From Zeugodacus cucurbitae (taxonomy: Eukaryota; Arthropoda; Insecta; Diptera; Tephritidae), in NCBI RefSeq assembly GCF_028554725.1, contig NC_071668.1:55037732-55101731 (forward strand): DNA of 64,000 nucleotides. Direction: 5' to 3'. Positions within the stretch are counted from its first letter, which is position 1. The number at the start of each line of letters is the position of its first letter. The notes below the pieces were generated by a model. That model searched no databases. It saw only the letters and a program-made list of their open reading frames with translations, and had not been told where the DNA came from. The position numbers were made by a program, and so were the translations under genes. Of this stretch, positions 56,881 to 64,000 are shown piece after piece.

Positions 56881-58100
56881 ATATTTCGAACTTCTGTATA
56901 TGATTTTACTAAACACCGAATGAGTTTCCTAAGCAAAACCTACAAATAACATTCTTCTTCCACTCAAGATCCAGAAAATTTCAGTACCAAAGTCCAATTA
57001 AAACGTTAAACGGTATTTTTGTTCTTAAAACTATGTAGTACTTCCCCGTAATGTAATAACCCCACTTCACTAACGCCTACTAAGTTCCACACCGCACCCC
57101 ATAGCTATCATCCGCCAATCACCACACCGACGCGTCAAACACACTTACTCCCTTTCGGCCGTCCACTAAAAGCCTATAACGGACTGACATGCCTCAAAGC
57201 CACTCACTGGCTAGCGGGTTTTTGAACTCATTACAGCTTTGACTACGGCTACTATTTAGCGTTATGCTATGGGGGCGGCATTGCCACGCACACACGTACT
57301 GGCACAATGGGTTACTCATACGACCTGTTGGTCTGCATTTACACGTCAATAGCACAGCTTTGGCTTTAACGAGCAAACATCAAAATGCAAACATTCAACA
57401 GTGATACACTGATAGCGTAAATGTTTGACGATGTGTTGTTGTTATTGTGTCCCTATTGTTGTTGTAGCAACAGCAAGAGAGCGTTAGAATGTTGAATGCC
57501 ATTTTGCTTTGAATGCTGAATGAATGTGGCAGAAATCAAACTACAGCGAAACTTCACTCCCACGTTACATTCAGTAGAGACTACAGATAGCGCCAACAAT
57601 AACAACAACTGTAAATTGCTGCAACTTTTTCAATACTACCCGTGCGATGGCGCCGAATTAGTAGAGTTTAAGCAAATGCGCTTACGTGGCAGATAACGGT
57701 GCTGAAAAGGAGTTGACCTGCGTCGTATATAGTATATATGTGTGATACAGATGTGTTGAGCATACTGCTCCAAGTTGGAGCAATACAATTTTTTCTGTGC
57801 AGCAATGTTGTGGCGTGTTCCTTTTCGTTGTATGTACGCTCGCTTTTTTCAGCTCCTACTTGTTGTTGTCGGTGTTTTTGTGGTGTTTATGAAGTTCGTT
57901 CGTAAAGTGTTGTTGTTTTTGTGGGCATTTTAAATATCATGCTTAATTGTTTTAATGGAAAAAGTTGAAAATTACACGAACAATTGTTTTGAGTGTGGAG
58001 AGACAAGGCTGCGTTCCAGAGACGACAGACAGCAACAACAAAAAAAAACTCAGATAACTCCTCCAACACAATATGCTATAGACTAGTGAGTCAGTTAAGT
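56881..58100. other. Unrecognised noncoding DNA
   Basis: 57050-58080 is less AT-rich with TTG/CAA repeats (57434-57470, 57600-57615). No reading frame is recognised. Confidence 0.5.
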
Positions 58101-58107
58101 TGAATTC

Positions 58108-58594
58108 TGCTTTTGTTGTTGTTGTAGCCAAGACGGATGCGCTATATTTTCTAGCTGATATCGATTTTCCTACTGAAGGGGTTAGGACCAGTCTAGGATT
58201 TTCAATGAACCTATCATATTTTTGGCTTAAAGTTCCCTTTGATGTGCTTACTAGTCATTGTCCAATAGGCACACACGCGGTGAGGCTTGGAATTCAGTCA
58301 GACGCTAGTTGCTAAAGTTGTTTTGAGGAAGGCGAAGTGGAACCATCCAAGCACTTCCTCCTTCCAGACTTAAGTTAAAACACCTCGGTAGGCACATCTT
58401 CGGCGAACCCAGTGAAGTGACTGGAATCGACATTAGCCGACTCAAGAACTTTATAATAGAATCCAAGAGCTATGTCGTATCATAAGGGTCTTAGAGATCC
58501 GTCAGGGGTATCCGGATATCACAAAGGACAGTCGAATCGGTCAAAGTGAGATTCTGTGCAGTTGCGCGACCTTCCCCTTAACCTTATCTAACCC
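58108..58594 (+). mobile_element. LINE 3' end (I/LOA-like group), decayed
   Basis: A plus-strand frame has VLTSHCPIGTHAVRLGIQSD and ASC, then a stop, then SCFEEGEVEPSKHFLL, matching the Cys-rich C-terminal region of the other I/LOA-like pieces (GHCPMxxHAVRLNI). Faded KHLGSHIFGEP-like and LKNFII-like blocks follow. The UTR has TATCACAAAGGACAG and ends in CCTTAACCTTATCTAACCC at 58594. A TTGTTGTTGTAGCC stretch forms the left edge. RNase H is absent or unrecognisable. Confidence 0.8.
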
Positions 58595-61500
58595 TTTGGT
58601 GTCTTAAAAACAGTACTCAATTGATAGAATAGTTAAAATAAAATTTACTGATCCAATTAAGATCTAATTTCATACGTTATTTGCAAGATAGCAAGAATTC
58701 CTAGAAAACCTCTTGAGAAAAGTTAGCCGTCATTTTATCTCATAATTTCAATATAAATTCGATTCTATTGCCCCTAATAAATTGTCAAAAAGAAACTTTG
58801 AAGAGCTCTAGAATGACCTTACCAATTTTCCATCTACCTACTACATAAAGTCGTCTTACATAATACAGCATATGACCACTATACCACTATACCATGTCTA
58901 GACACAGTTTACACTTTTTTGCTGTGTGGTGAATTTTCATATATAATACATACATGTCCACACCACACATACCGCAACCTCCTTCTCTGCCACAAAGTTA
59001 ATTTGATATTTTTAAACCCATCTCTGCAACCAAGCCACACTCTCTCATATATAGTACATACAAATATTTAACAACATTCGACAATGTTTTGCGGTCTTCA
59101 TACGCCTGTACACCATGAGCAAAATGTAAATGGCTTAAATCATTTATTAACTTAATTATAAACTACATTGTTCTACTTGTGGTCGAAACGAGACAAATTG
59201 TACAGCATTTGCTGACCGCCTACATATGTACACAAACACAGAAATGCTGGTGTATGTGTGTTGCACAAATAGTCATTCCATATTTATATGGAGAGTATGA
59301 ATCGATAAACGCCTTCAATAAAATATTCATGCGCAAGTCGATTGTGGTTTTTGGGGTTTTCGCAACAAACTATTAATTTTTCAACCATTATCTACGGTGG
59401 TATGATTTTCGAAGAAACACAAGCATCGCGTCATTTGAGGAGAAACATCGTTTTGTTTTACTTAAAAATATATATTTATTAAAACTTAACGAAAACGGGC
59501 AATTAAACAGTAATTCGTAAATTTTTGATACCTGGCCATCTACGTTTAAGAGCAGCGATCGAAAACATGGAGTATAAGGTGATTCGAACAGTTTTTAACT
59601 CGCATAAAATGTGAAAGCCTTATTCGTAGCCCACCAAAGCAGCCTTTCAAAAATAGCAGTTCCTATAAATTTGGAAGGTTCAAAAAAGACCTTAAATTAT
59701 GTGAAAAACGAGATAGTGACTCGGATGACCTATTAGAAAGAGTGGAAAGAACAATATTAAATACTTTTATTTTCAATATAAAATCAAAATAATTCAGTAA
59801 TAAAATCTGAGAGCTCATAATCTCACTGAGAAATATATATTTCGAGGCCTTCTCCAACTAATAATTCACAACCTAAGGGTCGCTAGTTTAAGCTAAGTAA
59901 ACGAATATTTAACTAGTTCATTAATAAGAAAATGTTTCAAAATCCTCTCTCCTTCTAATGAAGAACTCAACTAAAACTCAACTCTAATTACTCAGCAGTG
60001 ATAAACAATCATAACTAAAAATCTCATTTTTTGACAATTTAGTTGGAACATAAATAACTAATATTTATGAAGCTTTCCAATTTAAAAAATACTTCGAATC
60101 AAATAGAGACTAAATCGCAAAGTACTGTCAAACTTCCGCAATTTGTTGTATTCCCTTTGTATATCTTAAATATTCGAGTTTGTGAAATCAAAGGCACTGT
60201 ATGTATATATTACTTTTTTGTTTCTCTTCCTAGTTTTTTTTTATTTCAGACACACATATTGCTGTATGGTTTTTATTTCGATGTTAACTCGCATGTTGTG
60301 AAAACTCCGTAAGTAATTTGAATTAAATGATGCGTTCACAATTTAATGAAGCGCGTTTATGAAGGAGTACGGTTATTCATATGCGGTATATAGTTATATT
60401 TGTATGTATACGTACATATTCATGTATGAATGTGGATGCTAAGGATTTCTTATTACCCGAAGGCAAATTTTTGCACCAAATAAAGTATAGCAAAAAACAT
60501 TATCGGAATGAATACAGAAATATGTTAAAATCATGTACAGTACATACAGTTTACTTATTTCGAGTTTACATAACCAATTCAATATAACAACTTATTTTAT
60601 TCAAATGTACCGCTCCACAATCGTACAACTGAAAGGTTTCCTGGGTCTGACATAGCCTTATTGGACGAGCTGTATTTCGTATTTCGAATAAAAATTTGAG
60701 ATTTAGAGAATGGTGCTCGAATGATTATTTTCTTCAACGAGTCTTTCGAGGGTACATACATAAAATGGTTAATAACCTACAATAGTGCATAGTTCCAACG
60801 GATAAGACTTTCATTATGTTAAGTTTATTAGTAAAGTAGTTCTTGAACTTTTTTTGAGAAGCCTTCCAACGCAGAGAGACCTTCATTTTGTTCCCTTAAC
60901 AAAGTTGAGTACTTCGACAGCTTTTCGCTAACTTTGTGAAACGAAGGATAAAGAAACGCTTTGCAGCTAAAACATAAGTTATTCCCGAAATAGTCCTCAG
61001 AGCAGATATTAGAGTAGGGATGACAGTTGAAAATAATATGTGATAATTATGTGACATTTGGACTTAACAACAGTACATTTTTCAGCGAAAAAACTGCCCT
61101 AGCAATATATCTAACATGATAAGTCTCATGAACTAAAAAGCGAAAAATGTGTCCGAAATTCAAAAAACGATTTCTCAAAAGGCTTTATGGTGACATGAAA
61201 TATACAACTCAATTTAAATGTCATCTTAATGAATTATTTTATTGATATAACGATCTAAACTATAACTTACTTATAAACTTATCTAATCGTCATTAATGGG
61301 ATCTTGCGGAACACAGCTAATAAACATCTTTCAACACTTTGAGGGCTGCTAAAATAAATATTAGAAAACCACCTTCCTGAGAGGATAATGAAAAGGAGAT
61401 AAAAGTTTTTCACTGCTAGACGGAATTGGGTAATACATATGTATAATAGGACTAATCATAGAGAATTTGCTACAAAAATCTCAACCTTAGAAACTAGGTA

Positions 61501-61971
61501 TGATGGAATCAGCAGAATGAAGAGCGGAATGCGCTGAGCTTGATGAAACCCCTAAGAAAATATTATAAATGCACAGGCTTCAGAAAATTAAGGCGAAATA
61601 TTTTTATTGTTCGAACCAAAAATAGATTTGGCAACTAGGATGAAGATTTATCAAATCCAGCGAGTATCTGTGTGATGTCCCTCGAGAGTACAATAACCTT
61701 ATCGGTGGCTTAAGTTATTATTTATTTAGACATCCTATAATGGGCGATAATTTGATGATTGAGCAACATAAACTATTAATATATATACACGCATTTGAGA
61801 AGCTCTGCATTTATTTCGAAAACTCGAATAGGAGTGTCACAGTGAATAACATCTTGAAACAGGAAATGTCGAACATTGTTTCGGCAAATAATTTGGCAGT
61901 GTAACAGAAGTATTGTCCGTAGTCGGATCAGTCAACGAAAATAATTTTGAACATATTTGTTGAATATATAA
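58595..61971. other. Unrecognised noncoding DNA
   Basis: AT-rich throughout, with no coding similarity in the open frames (60-81 codons). TTTGGCAACTAGG at 61628 may be a stray reversed unit of the TTGCCAC family. The Helitron starts at its right edge with host base A at 61971. Confidence 0.5.
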
Positions 61972-62333
61972 TCTATACTAATATTATAAAGCTGAAGAGT
62001 TTGTTTCTTTGTTTGTTTGAACGCGTTAATCTCCGAAAGTACTGGTTCGAATTGAATAATTCTTTTTGTGTTGGATAGTCCATTTATCGAGGAAGGCTAT
62101 AGGTTATATACGCTGGAGCGAAGAAACAGTGGTAAATGTGTAAAAAACGGGGGAAATTATTTATCTTTGAGGGCTTCCGTTCCTTGCGCTGCGAAAGCGG
62201 TTCAAGATACACAAAAGTTATGTATGAAAGAATTATTTCTCTTTTAATGATCTAAAAAAAGTCCGTGAGTATCGTTTTTGTGATAACTAATTTGGTCGAA
62301 ATTATTTGTTAGAGTTGTATTAACATAATAATA

Positions 62334-62651
62334 TTAATCTTTATCCAAATAAATGTGTTGTTGGTTAAGAGTATTTAATTCTGAATAAAATTGTCTTTGA
62401 CGACACTTAATTTCAACGAACAACTTAAAAGATACTATTACAAATAAATAACTCCGAAACAAAATCAACTCGCACTCTGCACTGCGCTGGCCGGCGGGCG
62501 AGAAGCGGTGTTTGCGGGCGCGCCGGAGGGGGTGTAGCTCTCCGAGATACCATGCCGCGCGGTCGGCTCCGTACTGAACGGTCGAACGCAGCGTTAATTT
62601 GTTTTTGCGATATATTATCATCGTAATAATACTTTTTAAATACATTTTCAT
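62334..62651 (-). other. GC-rich insert inside the Helitron with an open minus-strand frame
   Basis: An open frame of 105 codons (minus) crosses a GC-rich patch at about 62470-62595 with many GCGCG, CCGG and GGCGGG words, in strong contrast to the AT-rich Helitron. The frame includes RSTVQYGADRAAWYLGELHP and RRARKHRFSPAGQRSAECEL. I recall the same protein-like segment in insect Helitron-related records, particularly in Lepidoptera, but no function is known; it may be noncoding DNA carried by the element. It could be captured host sequence. Confidence 0.5.
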
Positions 62652-62884
62652 TTTGTAGTTGTTTTCTATATAGTAGATATTTTTTTTAGTATATCACTTT
62701 GTTTCTATTAGTTTCACAGTAAATAATCCTTTTTTTGTTTTCATGTAGATTATTAATTAAATAAGTAGGTTAGTTTACCTTATTTTCGTTTTACGGTAAT
62801 TCTTTTGACATAATATTCAGTTTACGTAAATACCAAGTACAGGTAAAAATAATATGAGATAAGTGCAATTCTCTAGAAGCACTT

Positions 62885-63860
62885 GACAGAACAATGAACG
62901 GTCTGTGGAATAATAATCGTCGCTTTGGTTGCGCTATGATACCGTTAGCATGCGATTTTGGAGAAATACTTCCTGTTATTCCAAAATCAACAGCGGCGGA
63001 TGAATTGAATGCATGTCTCGAGTCATCGTATTTGTGGCGGTACGTGAAAACCACACGATTGACCATGAATATGCGAGAGTTCCCGCAATAGGATAGCACC
63101 GCAGAAGAACTGTTAAAAGTTGGGAATGGGCAAATTCCGGTTGATTTTTCAATGGTTTGATATCAATTCCACCTGGCAATTATCAATTCACTTCAACGAA
63201 AGATGAACTCATTAAGAATGTATATCTGAATGCATGGGCCAAAATTATAAGTAACTACGATTGGTTGAGCATATGCGCAATTTTAGCTGCCAAAAATACC
63301 GATGTCGATGACTTAAACTATACGATTCAAAGTCAAATTCCGGAAGATTTGTGTTCATACAAATCGATCGATCGTGATGTAATTGAAGACAAAACCGTAA
63401 ATTATCCAGAAGAATTTCTTTGGATTTGTCTGGCATGCTACCCCATCCTTTGCGTCTCAAAGTTGGATCTGTCATTATTATGGTTCACAATCTTCATGCG
63501 CCGAAACTGTGTAATTGACTGATTGTGACGCAGCTATCGAATAATGTGATAGTTGAAAGAATTTTGCAAGGGACTTACAAGGGGGCAGATTGATTTAACG
63601 AATTCCTTTGACTTCCAAAGATTCGCCATTCCAGTTCAAACGTATTCAGTTTCCAGTGGGACTTACATATGCGAGGTCAATCAACAGGTCACAAAGACAG
63701 TCGCTGGAAATGTGTGGTAAATCTGGAAATGCCATGAGTTTCACACGGCGAGCTATACGTGGAGTGTTCACCAGTTGGAAAACCATCTTCTCTGTACATT
63801 TATACAGCGGAGCAGAAAACAAAAAATGTTGTTTATCAAGCTGCGTTACGTGAAAAATAT
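62885..63860 (+). pseudogene. Pif1-like Helitron helicase pseudogene, C-terminal half
   Basis: Three frames together give the C-terminal half of a Helitron Pif1-like SF1 helicase: ACDFGEILPVIPKSTAADEL (normally GDFRQTLPV; two residues changed), SSYLWRYVKTTRLTMNMRE, then after a frameshift FTSTKDELIKNVYLNAWAKI, WLSICAILAAKNTDVDDLNY, IPEDLCSYKSIDRD, another frame RLKVGSVIIMVHNLHAPKLC, then SPFQFKRIQFPVGLTYARSI, and finally SHGELYVECSPVGKPSSLYI, which is motif VI (SHGQLYVACSRVG) with the conserved Arg changed to Pro. The ATP-binding Walker A region and the Rep domain are upstream and absent. Stops near 63089 and 63520 confirm it is dead. Confidence 0.88.
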
Positions 63861-63964
63861 GTAGAAAAATCGCAAATAAATCGCAAAATCACACTTCTCA
63901 ACAACACTCTTTACTTTTCAAAACAAATACTTTCACGCAGGGCAACGACAGCGGGATCAGCTAG

Positions 63965-64000
63965 TCAAATTCATAAAGGGAATTATATTTATTATAATGT
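63965..64000. other. Right flank of the Helitron
   Basis: 36 bases of AT-rich host DNA after the Helitron end. Confidence 0.6.

Larger units (their letters stand above)
61972..63964 (+). mobile_element. Helitron with both termini, helicase broken
   Basis: The left end at 61972 reads TCTATACTAATATTATAAAG followed by CTGAAGAGTTTGTTT and, further in, TTTATCGAGGAAGGCTATAGG, a Helitron start I know from many insects. The right end is CAGCTAG at 63958-63964, preceded by GGGCAACGACAGCGGGAT. Left neighbour A (61971) and right neighbour T (63965) are the expected A/T insertion site. Helitrons start TC, end CTRR and make no target duplication. I see no convincing hairpin just before the CTAG. Inside are a GC-rich segment and a broken helicase; the HUH replication initiator is missing. 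The 1993-bp element is non-autonomous. Confidence 0.9.

Noticed and set aside
62976..63179. Minus-strand frames over the Helitron helicase (62791-63099, 62976-63179, 63245-63475)
   Set aside because: They are shadows of the plus-strand helicase remnant, which matches the known family.

Overview
The window reads as AT-rich, gene-poor nuclear DNA from an insect, most likely a higher dipteran and plausibly a tephritid fruit fly. The inference rests on the insect-type mixture of mobile elements, the abundant short CA, TTG and ATGT runs typical of fly introns and intergenic DNA, and the absence of any bacterial gene layout. No complete host protein gene, tRNA, rRNA or CRISPR array could be supported. 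It is probably intergenic or one or more long introns.

What can be identified is almost entirely a graveyard of mobile elements and degenerate repeats. From left to right: an unusual DNA transposon remnant with a decayed DDE-like gene and six copies of a 15-bp GC-rich motif (1488-2990); copy 1 of a dispersed repeat (4080-4271); a LINE 3' tail (4428-4638); a small TTGCCAC array (4894-5140) next to a 52-bp RTE-like LINE tail (5193-5244); a CpG-richer segment that could be an untranslated exon or promoter (about 6040-7150); a second TTGCCAC array (7502-7975); LINE 3' ends (8127-8660, 11291-11615); a Tc1-like pseudogene (12990-13640); an antisense Tc1 remnant (15590-16080) beside another RTE-like end (16424-16885); a longer RTE-like reverse transcriptase tail (19568-20185); and a mariner-like transposase remnant (21402-22000).

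The middle holds two more tandem repeats (23190-23490, 26885-27275), LINE ends (28840-29345, 36230-37268), a short element with terminal inverted repeats (33214-33714), a TTGCCAC cluster in both orientations (34203-34860), the best TTGCCAC array with a three-monomer higher-order unit (38321-39020), a hAT transposase pseudogene (40690-41850), copy 2 of the dispersed repeat (42899-43052) and a 304-bp MITE flanked by TTAA (43146-43457).

The right part is mostly unrecognised noncoding DNA with LINE ends at 46828-47410 and 58108-58594, a hairpin-bearing dispersed repeat at 56659-56880 and, at the right edge, a Helitron with both termini (61972-63964) carrying a broken Pif1-like helicase and a GC-rich foreign-looking insert.

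All coding remnants carry stops, frameshifts or truncations, so nothing here is likely to make a working enzyme. The strongest candidates for undescribed biology are the CGTACGTTCGCGACC-bearing transposon, and the TTGCCAC repeat family that recurs in five clusters and shows dimeric and trimeric higher-order structure.
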